Assembly (NCBI RefSeq): GCF_020360975.1
Contig: NW_025408671.1
Location: 682,001 to 746,000, forward strand
Origin: Hirsutella rhossiliensis
Taxonomy: Eukaryota > Ascomycota > Sordariomycetes > Hypocreales > Ophiocordycipitaceae
Length of the DNA: 64,000 bases
Direction: 5' to 3'
Shown here: positions 35,797 through 47,839 of the stretch, piece by piece
Layout of the letters: each line of letters starts with the position of its first letter
Numbering within the stretch: position 1 is the first letter of the stretch
Program-made: the position numbers and the translations under genes
The notes under the pieces: model-generated
Database searches by the model: none
Seen by the model: only the letters and a program-made list of their open reading frames with translations
What the model was told of the DNA's origin: nothing

Positions 35797-37308
35797 TCTT
35801 ATATTACGATTTTATAATAAGCTTAAAAAGGAAGTTAAGGACGAACTCTATAAAGAAAATTAACCTAATAACCTTTTAGACTATATTACTATAATAGTAT
35901 AAATTAATAATAGATTATATACGCGACGTAAAGAAAAGAAATAAGGAAGAGGAAACTAAAACCCTTCTTATAAGAATAACTTTAACTAACGCGCTAACTA
36001 TAAAAAGAAGCGTAAAACTCTTAATACTTATACTTATATAACTAACTTAGGTAGGATAGACCTAAATATAATATAAAAAAGTAAAGGAGAGTATTTTAAC
36101 TATAGGAAACTTAGATATTACTTTAAAGAATATAGATAACCTTATAAGGAGAAGAAAATACTAAGTACTAGCTTTAAAAGATAAGAAATACTTAAATACT
36201 ATTAATAAATAGGAACTAAAGTATAAACTCCTTAGTTAGACTATATACTATAATAGTAAATATATAGTATACCTAAGCAATAAGAATAATACTAAATAGT
36301 CCTTAAAGCTATTAAGGAGAAAACTTATAATAATATAATAAAGGGATCTTAAAATATAAAAATAAGTTAAATTTATAGAACTAAAATACCTTTTTCTTAA
36401 AGAAGTCTTTTTAAACTAAATTAAAAAGAATAGTAAATAATTCTAAGAAGATATATAAAATTAAAACCGATAATAATAATAGGTAGTCTATAAATAGTAT
36501 AATAAAGAAGATATAAATATAGCCCTTATACTTATAAAACTTAGATAATAACTTAAAGAGGAATAATAAAGTATTAATAATATAAGCTTTAAAGAATAAG
36601 AAATACTTAAAGAAATAAAAGATAAAAATAAACTTATACTACTACCTACGCTATTAAGGGAAAATACTATAATTAAAAAATACGCTTTATACTTTAAAGA
36701 ATTTAAAGAAATACTTAAAAATAAAACCTAATAAATACCTTAAATTCTTATAAAAAACTAATAAGCTATATTAATTCGATATTAACTAGTATTATATAAA
36801 GGAGACTATACTATAGCTATTAATATAGTTAATACTATTATAGCTTTATAATAAGAATAATAACTATAAGGAGAATTTAAAGATAATCTATAAATACTAC
36901 TTACTTATAAGTACTTCTATAACTTAAATAAAAAGTAACTATAAACGTTACGCGACTACCTTAATAATAACCTATAAAAGGGATATATATAAATATTAAT
37001 ATTTAAAGTAAGCTATCTAGTTATATTTATTTTAAAGAAAAATAGTAAGCTATAACTAGTTATTAACTATAGACGCTTAAATAATATTATAATAAAAGAC
37101 TAAATACTATTACTACTTATATTAGAACTATAAGATTAACTATATAATAAAAAATAGTTTATAGCCTTTAATCTTAAAGGCGCCTATAACTTAATATATA
37201 TAAAGAAGGGATATAAATAGATAATAGCTTTTAAAACGAAATTTAAATTATTTAAATATCTAGTAATACTATTTAAACTTATAAATATACTAGCTACCTT
37301 TTAATAGA
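35797..37308 (+). pseudogene. Gypsy F gag end, protease and N-terminal RT
   Basis: Continues the frame of 28900-29458. A CCHC zinc knuckle appears near 36100 as YFNYRKLRYYFKEY with Cys codons turned into Tyr or Phe codons. Reverse transcriptase begins at about 36950: IFILKKNSKLQLVINYRRLN near 37040 and a LVILFKLINILATFQ stretch near 37260, close to the H insertion point at 37313. RIP stops are frequent. Confidence 0.75.
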
Positions 37309-37313
37309 TAATT

Positions 37314-37515
37314 TGTAGGAATGTATCTATCTAGTGGTGTGACCAACCATGGTTGGCACGTGACCCGTACGGTCACGTGTGCGGCTGAGGGCAGCGTGCC
37401 CCCTTTCTCCACGCTGGCCTCTGCCTCCTTAGATAGAGAATCAAGACGAATACAACATCACAGGTTAACCCTAGTACCGTCTCATTGCAGCAGCTGCCGC
37501 AGGTGCCTACCCACA
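37314..37515 (+). repeat. Element H 5' LTR
   Basis: 202 bp. Nearly identical to 43289-43488, differing mainly by a CA insertion (ACATCACAGG against ACATCAGG). Such similarity means a recent insertion. Confidence 0.93.
37343..37379. promoter_or_regulatory. Paired palindromes with two CACGTG boxes in H LTR
   Basis: CCAACCATGGTTGG (37343-37356) is a perfect 14-bp palindrome. It abuts CACGTGACC-N5-GGTCACGTG (37357-37379), an inverted repeat holding two E-boxes. The same block is in the 3' LTR at 43318-43354. Element I and the inverted LTR inside it also have two CACGTG boxes. CACGTG is the site of fungal bHLH factors (Cbf1/Pho4 type), so this is a candidate promoter control site. Confidence 0.5.
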
Positions 37516-37960
37516 CTGATCAGTGACCGGCCCACGCCCGTCACAGACAGCTAAGTAGAAGAGACAAATTCCTCAACCTTCGAAGGTGCTATAGTCCGCG
37601 TCACTTTACTGTGGCCCTGAGTAGCGCTCAGAAGAAGGTTATTTGTGCTAAGAACAAGGAATCTCCCGCTGGTTTGCCCAGCCGCGCGAGAGTCCTTCCA
37701 ACTGTTGATTACGATCGCCCGCTAGTTTGCCTAGCCGTGAGCACCGGAATCGACAGGCGACCACATCGCAAACAACTAGTAAGAACGTTCGACCCTTGAC
37801 GTTAAGTAGCAAGATCCCCGTCAGTTCAGTCTGGCCGCGAACGACCTACTTAGTACGCGACGCTCGACCTCCTATTAGCGACAACTCGTATACGAAGAGA
37901 CCAATACGAACCCCACATCGTCTCATTCATTTGATCACGATAGCCCCGACCGCCCGAGCT
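37516..37960 (+). other. Element H leader with palindromic primer region
   Basis: The LTR is followed by CTGATCAGTG, which with the LTR's last two bases forms the palindrome CACTGATCAGTG. Element I has the same site. This is where the primer-binding site must lie, but I cannot match it to a tRNA, so self-priming is possible. The rest of the 445-bp leader has no clear gene up to the gag ATG at 37961. Confidence 0.45.
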
Positions 37961-39614
37961 ATGTCCCCAGAAGCCCAGCTCGAAGAAATATGCGACCAGA
38001 TGCAGGCACTAGACATCCAAGCATCCGCATTCCGACAAATTAATATCGACCTTTGGGACAACGATATCACACACGACGAAAAGGACAAGATCGCAGTAAC
38101 GACATATGTGGCAAAGTTCATATTCATCGTTCAATCTGGCAGTGATCAAGGATACGACCTCCTTGGTTACTTCCAACAGCATTTTGAAGAATGGACCGAA
38201 GACACATGGGACCGCGCCCCGAATGAATACAAGAGAGCCCTCAGGAAACTACTAGGGAAAGAGGTATCTACACAGGTTCACAAAGGGGAAATTCGCAACA
38301 CAATTTCTCATATTACAAACTATCGAGAACCCACAAACCTGGCCAGAGCAGGAGTTTACGGAGATGGTGTTTGATGAGAGGACTGCTGCCTTCAGGAGGC
38401 AGACAGCATTACTAGGATCAAATGCTTCCACTAATCCCCATCCGTCTCAACCTCCTTCACCATCAGTTACGCCCTTAGCAGCACCTCATCAAGGTCTTAA
38501 CGAACCACAACCTATTAAGACCCTAACGAGCCCTCCTAACGCACCTACTCCTGCTCCGACTATCCAAGATAAACCTGCTCCGACCTCTCTACTATTCATC
38601 CGACTTCCTACCGCTTCCAGAACCCCGATCTCGTCCAACCCGTCACCAACCCCATCCCCGAACACTTATCCGGCCCTGCAACCTTTGGAGAATACATGAA
38701 ACTCCCCCCGGATAACATCCCGAACGCTATCGTCGATAGCGACATCCAGCAGAAGTTTATGAAGACCTGGAACAAAGATCGGAACTACACAGGAGAGCCG
38801 TACGATCTCCTTGATGATAAGCTCCGCCTCTTCTTAAGCAACTGCTCTCATATCCAAGTGAAACCGTCACAATTTCACGCACTCTTTCCCGGATCCTTGA
38901 TGGAAGAGCCCAAAGATTCTATCTTGATAAGATCACATGGGCTACGACGTTCCGACAAGCGTATGATATCTTCAAACAACACTTTGACACGGAAGTCAAC
39001 CATGTCCACTACCATACTGACTGGACAACAATAACCTTTAACTCCATCCGTGCCCAAGATGCTTCGAAGACCCCACGAAGTGCTTCAAACCCTCTTTGAT
39101 AAGCTTCAGCTCTGCCAACGAGCCCTTGGCAGGAGTACGGAGGAGACCTTCTACTGCGTACAACGCTTATGAAAGCATGCCGTGGAGTACCCGAACTCCA
39201 ATACGCTCTTTTCAAACCCGCCGATAACGTCGAGCACCTTCTTGCAGATCTTCGTGCATCCGTTGAAACCCATCTTGCCCTCATAACAACTTCTCAATTT
39301 CCCTTGACTTTGCTGGATCATTCGATCATAACGATCCACGCCATCAGTACTACCTCGACCGTCGATACAATAACAACCGCTCTCGAGGCAGATACGGATA
39401 TTCAGGTCAACGACCCAGCCGCGGATACGGACAAAGCTACAACCGTGGAAACTACCGGCCTCAAAGCCGTAGTAACTACAATCCTAGCTACAATAACCGC
39501 AACTGGACAAAGAAGTGTTTTGTTTGTGGACAAGAAGGCTGTTGGTCAACTAAACACTCTACGGATGAACGACAAAAGGCCAAGGACCAACATATCACTC
39601 AATGCCACTTCATA
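37961..39614 (+). pseudogene. Element H gag, frameshifted
   Basis: Capsid gene of a copia-type element. ATG at 37961 opens a frame (MSPEAQLEEICDQMQAL) that aligns with the gag start of element I at 54983. Several indels move the frame at about 38370, 38700, 39170 and later. A proline-rich linker lies near 38430-38690. The CCHC-like knuckle CFVCGQEGCWSTKHS is near 39520-39560, where the second half has a degenerate spacing. No CA-to-TA stops are seen. Not translatable in one piece. Confidence 0.75.
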
Positions 39615-39668
39615 GGTGTACAACTCACGGACATCGGAGGCTATATTCTAGACTACGAAGGTCATGAG

Positions 39669-40117
39669 ATGAGCAGCTTTGATGACACTGAAGATACATG
39701 GGAAGAACATGACAATAGCACCAACGATCACCCGGAACAATGGCAAGCAAGCCAAATGCTCTGTCAACAGGCATTCAATCATTTGATCACAGGAGAAGAC
39801 GTCTATCAGACGGATCAAACCGTTGTTCCAGCCTCGCAATTTATTATTGAAGATCGCTATTCAGGGATAGATTCCAAGGTATCATGATCGACACAGGTGC
39901 AGCAACATTCTCCACAGCAGGATATTCTCAGTACATCGCCCTACAACGAGAAGATCCTTCTGTAGCTCTCGACAGCTCTACATCCGGCCAGGCCTCCATC
40001 AAATTTGGCAACGGCGACACGATTAACTCCCTTGGCACAGTTGCCCTAAAAACACCCCTCGGAAGGATCACGTTCCACATCCTTCAAACCCCAACTCCTT
40101 TTGCTCTGCCTTGCTGA
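39669..40117 (+). pseudogene. Element H protease region
   Basis: Retroviral-type aspartic protease that would cut the polyprotein. MIDTGAA at 39884 holds the Asp-Thr-Gly active site. The frame carries on to LQTPTP near 40100 and then shifts into the integrase frame. Element I has the same MIDTGAA near 56889. Confidence 0.7.
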
Positions 40118-41003
40118 TATGGATCGACTTGGTATCTATTTCAATAACATCACAGATACCATCAATTGTAGTAATCATTGTACTAATCGCCCTACCAGCA
40201 TCCCAGTCATCCGCAAATGGGGACATCCCTGGTTCTTCCTTACGAAAGATGAAGAGTCTATCTCGTTTCTTACGGAAACAGAGATTCGTACACTTCACCG
40301 ACGCTTTGGACACCCAGCAGTCCCTAGGCTCCATCACCTCTTGAAGCAAGCCGGGCACAGTGACGTCTCGATAGACACATTAGAGACTATCTCTAAGTTC
40401 TGTCACCACTGTCAAATGCACTCACAAGCCCCACGCCGCTTCAAGTTCACCCTTAACGATGATCAAGAATTCAACTACGAAATCATCGTTGATGTGATGC
40501 ACCTAGGAACACCACAACGCCCTGTTCTACACGTTGTGGACTCAGCTACTGCTTTCCAAGGAGCCAGATTTTTACCGTCAATGTCAGCTAAAGATACATG
40601 GGAGACCCTCCGGACCCTCTGGATCGACACGTATCTTGGACCTCCTGATACCCTCCGTCACGATGCAGGAACTAACTTTGCTTCTCTCGAATTCCGGAAC
40701 GAAGCAAAGATTATGGGGATCAAATGCTCTCAAGTACCTGTTGAGACGCATTGGTCCATTGGAAAGATTGAACGCTATCACGCACCCCTCCGACGCGCCT
40801 TTAACATCCTCCATGCTGAGATTGGCCACACCACTTCCGCCGAAACAGTCCTTCAAATGGCTGTTAAAGCAATCAATGATACGGCAGGACCTGACGGTCT
40901 TGTGCCTACGTTGCTTGTTTTCGGCGCATACCCTCGCGTATCTACAGACTCGCCCCTTCCGCTTCCACCCTCAAAAGATCGGAAGCTATGCAGAAAGCGA
41001 TGA
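40101..41003 (+). pseudogene. Element H integrase
   Basis: The longest intact stretch of H, 300 codons. The His2Cys2 zinc region is visible (HRRFGHPAVPRLHHLL and FCHHC, about 40290-40420). The core follows with VDVMHL (first Asp, near 40490), RHDAGTNF (second Asp, near 40660) and the Glu in GKIERYH near 40770: a plausible DDE set. This catalysed insertion of the element DNA. The frame ends in Arg-rich sequence at 41003. It is cut off from gag and RT by frameshifts, so the element is dead. Confidence 0.85.
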
Positions 41004-41499
41004 AAATGCTCCGCCAACTCTCGGCAGAAAGACGAGTTAAGGATGCCCTCCATGCACGCAACGGCCCGAGCACGACAGAAGTGCTATCCCTCCCGCTGCA
41101 AAGTGAAGTTCGCGTTTGAGAGAAAGACGGTTGGCAAGGACCCTTCAAGATTGCATCGATTGATAGCCATAACATCACCATTGACACAGTCAACGGCCCC
41201 CAAGTCTTTCGATCGACCCTTGTACAACCGTATCTGCGTGATGATACCACTCTTTCCGACCCTACACGACGACAGACCCTCAGGCATTCGTTCAGATCTT
41301 AATGAACAACCGGCTCAAGACCCGTTAAGACCCTAACGGACCTGCCTGCCCGACCTGAACCCCGCCCCCGCAAGAGAGGACGCCCACCAGGATCAAAGAA
41401 CAAGCCAAAGGATTTGATCATGATGGCCCAAGCCGTAGACCAGAGCTTCTTGACCCAAAAGGAGGAAGATGCACAAGCTCTTTCCTCAAGCTACGGTCT

Positions 41500-42200
41500 G
41501 ATGGCATAATCACCTCTCCTGGTGACCCCTTCGAAGAATCCGATAACAAAGAGATTACTGACCTCGTTGGCCGCGGTGTATTCCAATTTGAACGATACGA
41601 TCAAATGACTCATGGAAACTATAGAATCTTTCGCTCTCGAATGGTTCGTGAAGTCAAAGGAATCAACACTAAGCCCTACGAAAAGTCTCGACTTGTTATT
41701 CAAGGACATAACGACTTTGAGAAGACCACCCTCCTGACGCAATCTCCGACAATTCAACGCGTTAGCCAGAGACTCATCCTCGCTATTGCCCCGGACTTCT
41801 TCAAAACTACGGCATAACCCTCTCCTCCGTGATATCACTCAGGCATACCCGCAATCCCAGACCAAGCTTTCCGGACCATTCTTACGTATTTGCCCACGGA
41901 ACTACAAGGCAAATACCCTAACGGAACAATTATTCGTGTTATTAAGCCCTGTACGGTATCGCAGAAGCCGGAGTCCATTGGTTCCGCACATATCAGCAGC
42001 ATCACCTCGAAAAGCTGGATATGTCTACCTCCACCTATGACTCCTGCCTACTGATTTCGAATACTGGCCCTGACACGCTCGGTATTGTTGGAATGCAAAC
42101 TGATGACACCTCATCCTTGGAACGAACAACTTTTCTACCCGTGAAGAAGAAGAGCTACAAAGGCAGAATTTCGTTCCAAGCCCAAGACTGACATCACATA
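41500..42200 (+). pseudogene. Element H reverse transcriptase, frameshifted
   Basis: Copia-type RT in three frames. YRIFRSRMVREVKG near 41620 and SRLVIQGHND near 41690 are the fingers. The LRDITQAYPQS block near 41830 holds the first catalytic Asp, and KPLYGIAEAGVHWF near 41950 is the palm motif after a one-base shift. GMQTDDT near 42090 stands where YVDD is expected, with Gln-Thr before the Asp pair. Indels near 41810, 41870 and 41950 break it. Confidence 0.8.
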
Positions 42201-42237
42201 CGGAACAACGGTTGACTTTAATGGTGCAAGACTGACG

Positions 42238-43075
42238 TTGCTGAATAATAACCCCTTAAGAAAGGATCCCTTTACTTCAACAGAAGGGACAAGCAGCAAA
42301 ATGACCACCATTGACCCTAAAGCAATTGATCGTCACCAGCGCTACGTTGAGGAACGAGCGCGAGCCTCATACATTGCTTCAATTGCTCAACCGGAAGCTT
42401 CTTTCGATGTTTCAGTCGCCGCCCAAGTACAGACCCCTGAGGATAAAGATTACGCAATTTTGAACAAGCGACTGCAATGGCAAATGGATCACCAACTACG
42501 TGGCCTCACGTACAAACCAATTGATCTAGCTACTGCAAAGCTGATGGTTTTCACCGATGGTTCTTTCGCAAACAACAAGGACTTATCCTCCCAACTAGGA
42601 TTCGTCATTACCCTCGTTAACGAGACAAACCACAAAGAAAAACAGTTCGAGATTAGTGGTAACATCGTACACTGGAGTTCAACAAAGTGCAAACGTGTTA
42701 CCCGTAGCGTCCTAGCATCAGAGATCTACGGTATGGCCAACGGATTCGACATAGGCATCTCCTTGCGATGACTATGAAGATAATTACGGAACGACTCAAC
42801 CTTCCTCCTATCCCTCTCATCGTCTGTACGGATTCGTACTCTCTACGAATGCCTAGTCAAGCTCGGTACGACGAAGGAAAAACGATTGATGATTGATATC
42901 ATGGCCCTTCGCCAGTCATACGAGAAGAGAGAGATAACAGATATTCGTTGGATCAACGGCGCAGACAACCCAGCAGATGCAATGACGAAAGCATCACCAA
43001 ACCGAGCCCTGGAACGCTTCATCGATACCAATAGTCTGACAATTCGAGTCGAAGGATACGTACAACGTTCCTAAC
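42238..43075 (+). pseudogene. Element H RNase H
   Basis: The RNase H of copia elements degrades the RNA strand of the hybrid. FTDGSFANN near 42550 holds the first Asp, and VLASEIYGM near 42710 a Glu. After a frameshift at about 42770, CTDSYSLYE near 42830 gives another Asp. INGADNPADAMTK near 42955 matches the ADxLTK-type end of copia RNase H. A purine-rich CAAAAGAAGAG (about 43270) before the 3' LTR is the likely polypurine tract. Confidence 0.8.
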
Positions 43076-43288
43076 CGCTCCTTATACCTATGATCAAATG
43101 ATTGCTCCTATCAGGAAGACCCTTCACTTCTTCCCAGATATCTACAGCTAAGAACAAGACGTCGGACCCACTTTTGGCAATAATGACACACGCCCTCACG
43201 GCACATTCCTTCACGGCCTTAACGCTACTATCCTTTAGACCCGTTCAAGGTGTTGCTGTGCTTCTCACAGCAAAAGAAGAGTTGCCTG

Positions 43289-43488
43289 TGTAGGAATGTA
43301 TCTATCTAGTGGTGTGACCAACCATGGTTGGCACGTGACCCGTACGGTCACGTGTGCGGCTGAGGGCAGCGTGCCCCCTTTCTCCACGCTGGCCTCTGCC
43401 TCCTTAGATAGAGAATCAAGACGAATACAACATCAGGTTAACCCTAGTACCGTCTCATTGCAGCAGCTGCCGCAGGTGCCTACCCACA
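43289..43488 (+). repeat. Element H 3' LTR
   Basis: 200 bp, pair of 37314-37515. It ends CTACCCACA, followed by TAATT. Confidence 0.93.
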
Positions 43489-43493
43489 TAATT

Positions 43494-45720
43494 AATAATA
43501 TCCTATATAAATACTTAGATATCTTTATAGTAGTATACTTAGATAATATTATATTTTTCTTAAATACCTTAGAAGAATATAAGGAATATATTTATAAGGT
43601 ACTTAGCGTACTTTAGAATATAAAGTTACTAGTTAAACTAAAGAAAAGTAAGTTTTATATATAGGAAGTAAACGTCCTTAGATATATAATCTTACTAAGA
43701 GAGATTTAAATATAATAAGATAAGATTAACTTAGTTAAAGAATAGCTAATACTAAAGAACGTTAAGGATATATAAAGTTTCCTAGGATTTATAAATTACT
43801 ACTAACGATTTATTAAAGATTTCGGAAAGATTATAGTACTACTATATAACTTAATAAAGAAGGAAAAAGAATTTATATAAGATAATAAGGCTAATAAAGC
43901 TTCTAAATATATTAAAACTATAATTATATAAGAACTAGTCTTAACTACCTTTAATTTAAAACGATAAATCGAACTTAAAACTAATATATTAAACTTTACT
44001 TTAAGAGTATAAGTAAAATAAAAAGATAATAAAGGAAGACTATAACTAATTATATTCTACTTAAAAAAGATATATAGTATAGAATTTAACTACCTTATTT
44101 ATAATAAAGAGTTCCTTATAATTATTTAAGCTTTTAAGGAATTTTAATACTACCTCCTTAAAAGTAAATATAAAGTTAAGGTCTATATAAACTATAAGAA
44201 TATCTTATACTTTATAATAATATAATAGTTAAACCGATAATAGATTTAATAGGCTAAATATCTATTAAAATTAAACTATAAAATAATTTATAGAAAAGAA
44301 ATATAAATCGGTCGAGCTAATACCTTTAGTTAATAAAGTAATTATAATATAAAAGTACTTATAGTAAAAGGATAGCTCTTAGAAATTAACGAATATTAGA
44401 ACTACTAATAATAATAGCTAAATATAATATTTAAAGTATAACCTAATAACTTAATATATTAAAAGATCCTAAAATAAATAAAAGAATATAAAGTACTAAA
44501 TAGATATAATATAGAATATCTAGAAGTTTTAATATATAAAAATAATATTTAGATACTACTAAAAGTATTAAATAAAGTTATATAAGATATATATAAATAT
44601 TTAATATATAGATACTAAGGAATCTAAAAATAATAAAATAGATTAAATAATAATATAACTTTTTATAGCTTAAGGAAGTAGTATAATAAGTTATTAAAAA
44701 ATTAAAACTTTATATATAAAGTAAAGCTAAATAATATAAGCTATATAAAGAATTATAATAACTACTAGTAATAAAGAAACTATAGGATTTAATAGCTTTT
44801 AATTATATTATAAAGCTATTACTATTAAAAGAACTTATAACTAATATTAAGTATAATAGTATATTTATTATTATTAATAGACTAACGAAGTATAAATACT
44901 TCTTATTATATAAAGAAGTAAGTAATATAAAGGAGCTAGTATATATATTCCTATAAACTATTATTAGTAATTATAAACTATTAAATAAGACTATCTTAAT
45001 AAAGAAAGTATATTTATAGCTAAGTTTTAGTAAGCTCTTATAGTATAATTAAGAACGAAATATAAGCTTAGTATAGCTTATTACTTATAAATAGATAGAT
45101 AAATAAAACGACTTAACTAAACGCTTAAATAATACTTATAATATTATCTTAGTTATAAATAAAACAATTAAGTTAAATAGCTACTAATAGCGTAACTAGC
45201 TTATAATAACTTAGTTATAGAAATAACTAAGCTTTTACTTATATATATTAATTATAGATATAACCTAGAAGTATTTAAGGTTACTTAATAAGGACTATAA
45301 GTAAAATAAGTAATACTATAAGTAGATTAGCTATAAAAGTTATATAAAGAAATATAATAAGAATATTAATTTATTAAAGAATAAATATCTACTTACTATA
45401 ATTAGAAAAGATTATAAGGACTAATCTTTTAAGAGGGAGATATAGTTTACCTTATATAATAAAATATTAAAATAAAACGACTAAGTAATAAATTAGATTT
45501 TAAGAAACTTAGACCGCTTAAGGTTAAGAAAACTATTTTAAAAGTTAACTATAAACTTTCGCTACTAATAATAATACGGATATACTTAATATTTTATATC
45601 TTATTATTAGAACTAGCGCTATAAAACGCTAAACTATAAGAAAAAATTAAAGTTAATAATAATTAAGAATATAAAGTAAAATAAATACTAAATATAAGAA
45701 AATAAGGTTAGTAATAATAA
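43494..45720 (+). pseudogene. Gypsy F C-terminal RT, RNase H and integrase
   Basis: Resumes the RT after H: YKYLDIFIVVYLDNIIFF near 43540 (YLDN, Asn replacing Asp). RNase H lies at about 43900-44250. Integrase covers about 44650-45330 with the Asp-containing ITITNRLTKY-like segment near 44870. A C-terminal region of chromodomain position runs to about 45700. Aligns throughout with the minus strand at 48.4-51.2 kb in G. Many RIP stops. Confidence 0.78.
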
Positions 45721-45727
45721 TACCTTA

Positions 45728-46420
45728 TTAAATAAAAGGGATATAGATTAAAGGAAAATACCTAGGAACTACTTAAGTACTTAACCTACTATAGCTCTCT
45801 ACTTTAATAATTTTACTAGAAGGTTTAAAAGGGATTAAAGGACTAAGATCTATAAACTCCTTACTAATACTAAATAAGGACTAATTCGCTTTATTAAAAA
45901 CGCTTAACGATTATAAGTTATTTACTACTTAATACTTATACGTATTAAGTATAAGTAAAACGCTATCCTTAGTATTTACTTCTTAGATACTATAATAAAA
46001 TAACTTAGAACTCTTTTCCTTTATATAATTCCGAATCTTTTAGATATAAGCTAAACGATTAATAGTAATAGATATTTATAATTAAAGGTTAATAAGGTAT
46101 ACCTAAAGCTTTAATAAGGCTTCCTTAGCTTCCTCTTCTTTAAAATGTAGCCTATACTACTCCGCTAATAATTTAGTTACTAAAAGAAATACGTTAGCTA
46201 CTATATATAAAAAGAATTAAAAGATACTTATAAAAAGAGGCTACTAAAATACTATTATAATAGGGATAACTACTAGTAATATAATTATTATAGCGTAAAG
46301 AATTTTCGGCTATTTAATAATTTATCTTCTTTACTTTAAAGTATTAAGTATATAGTATATTAATAGGATCTTTACTTAAGTTAATATATTTAGTAAGAGT
46401 AGCGCGCTTAAAGGCTTTTT
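45728..46420 (-). pseudogene. Gypsy F antisense accessory frame
   Basis: Minus-strand frame between pol and the 3' LTR. The part at about 46180-45730 reads LLVTKLLAE, FKEEEAKEALLKL, then VNNLQSLSVFN and IDLSPLIPF, with RIP-type stops. It aligns with the antisense frame at 47840-48378 of G: both have a Lys/Glu-rich helix, a RL...Q-type repeat, then VN.LQS.S.FN..NQ. A coiled coil is likely. Cys positions cannot be fixed because of RIP. Role unknown. Confidence 0.55.
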
Positions 46421-46803
46421 AAGAACGACTTTTTAGTATATAACTAGATATACTATTAGTAGTATATCTTAAAAGGATAAAGAAATAAGGAATAATATAC
46501 TTATATATAACGCGATAAGGGTATATTTATATATAGCGGTTAAGGTAGCTATAGCAAGTCTTATAGATAAGACTAAAAGAAAGGGAGATATTATATTATA
46601 ACTATAGCTACTAGGCCGCTAATAGTCAACCGCGTTAAGTATATAATATAGTTTAATAGATAAATAGTTAGTATAACTATCTAATAGATATAAGATTAAA
46701 GGGATTATAGAGATCTAAGTAATTAAAGATTAATAAGATTACTATACTCTATATAATTTAATATTAAGGATTATAGCTAGGCCTATAATCTAAGGATAGT
46801 CTT

Positions 46804-47043
46804 TATAAGTATATATAGCTACTTACTTTTACTCCTTTAAATAAATAGCTCGATAGCTTTTAATATAGATCTTTATTACGATTCTATCTTTAATTTTAAT
46901 TACTTAGTTATAGTCTATAGTTTATAACCTCTAACTTATTATTAACGTAATATACTTATTATTACTTAGACTACGCCTTATTATATCTACTAATATAAAC
47001 CCCTTAATAGGTTTATCCCTTAGGAATAATACCGGTCGTTATA
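46804..47043 (+). repeat. Gypsy F 3' LTR
   Basis: 240 bp, with a small internal deletion against 28593-28851. The end CCGGTCGTTATA is less mutated than in the 5' LTR. The sequence before it (CTAAGGATAGTCTT) is shared with G and probably contains the polypurine region. Confidence 0.85.
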
Positions 47044-47236
47044 TAAGGCTTCTTTATTATATTTTTATATTTTATTATAAGTATAGTCTTCCTAGGATAT
47101 AAATATCTCCTTTTTACTTTAGTTTATAATTATATATACTCCTAAGAAGTCTTATAGTTCGCTTAAAGGCTAAACCTTTATATAATCTATTACTTTTTTA
47201 AGTAGACTATTTATTATACCTTTATTAAGCCCTATT
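47044..47236. other. Spacer between the facing LTRs of F and G
   Basis: 193 bp, AT-rich, without a gene. It separates two inverted copies of the same LTR (46804-47043 and 47237-47476), so it would be the loop of a large palindrome. Confidence 0.6.
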
Positions 47237-47476
47237 TATAACGACCGATATTATTCTTAAGGGATAAACCTATTAAGGGGTTTATATTAATAGATATATT
47301 AGGGCGTGGTCTAAGTAATAATATATATATTACGTTAGTAATATATTAGAGGTTATAGACTATAGACTATAACTAGGTAATTAAAATTAAAGATAGAATT
47401 ATAATAAAGATCTATATTAAAAGCTAGAGAGCTATCTATCTAAAGGAGTAAAAGTAAGTATCTATATATACTTATA
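47237..47476 (-). repeat. Gypsy G 3' LTR
   Basis: 240 bp in inverted orientation to the F LTRs. It starts TATAACGACCGATATT and ends TATATACTTATA on the + strand. It is closest to the 3' LTR of F, including the shared sequence just inside the element. Confidence 0.85.
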
Positions 47477-47839
47477 AAGACTATCCTTAGATTATAGTTT
47501 TAGCTATAATCCCCTTTATAGCTTACTATAGCTTACTTATAAGCTATGCTCCTAAGTAGTAATCTATTTATATAAGGCTTACTTAGCTTATATATATTTT
47601 AGGTAAGCTAAGCTTAAGTAACCTCTTATCTTAACTATTATTCTAAGCTGCTTTATTATATAAATATAGCTAGCTCTCTTATAGCCCGCTAACTATAGTC
47701 GTAATATAATATCTCCCCTTCTTTTAGTCTTATTTATAAGACCCTTAAGCGTATTTATTTAGCTAAGTCTATTAATTATCTTAGTTTTAATATTATACTA
47801 TATTCTTTCTATTCGTTATATAGCTTCTACTATAAAATA

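Larger units (their letters stand above)
37314..43488 (+). mobile_element. Element H: un-RIPped copia-like retrotransposon
   Basis: LTRs 37314-37515 and 43289-43488 (TGTAGGAATG...CTACCCACA); target duplication TAATT at 37309-37313 and 43489-43493. The inverted copy of F in G shows the empty site. CA and TG are normal from the first base of one LTR to the last of the other, while both flanks are fully RIP-mutated. The frames are broken by indels and a few stops, not by RIP. The family is distinct from Copia-1/2/3 and shared with element I. Confidence 0.95.
28593..47043 (+). mobile_element. Gypsy F: split by Copia-2 and by element H
   Basis: LTRs at 28593-28851 and 46804-47043 enclose a gypsy pol that becomes continuous once Copia-2 (29464-35791) and H (37314-43488) are removed; about 5.4 kb remains between LTRs. 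No matching target duplication: AAGAC on the left, TAAGG on the right. That suggests a rearrangement, perhaps with the inverted sister element G. Very heavily RIP-mutated. Confidence 0.82.

Noticed and set aside
28593..37308. Mitochondrial or nucleotide-biased organelle DNA suggested by extreme AT content
   Set aside because: Recognisable gypsy and copia pol genes with CpA-specific damage and target duplications show nuclear RIP-mutated transposons.
39009..39339. Minus-strand open frames over element H gag
   Set aside because: Complement of the copia gag; no motif of their own, and the + strand shows the family match.
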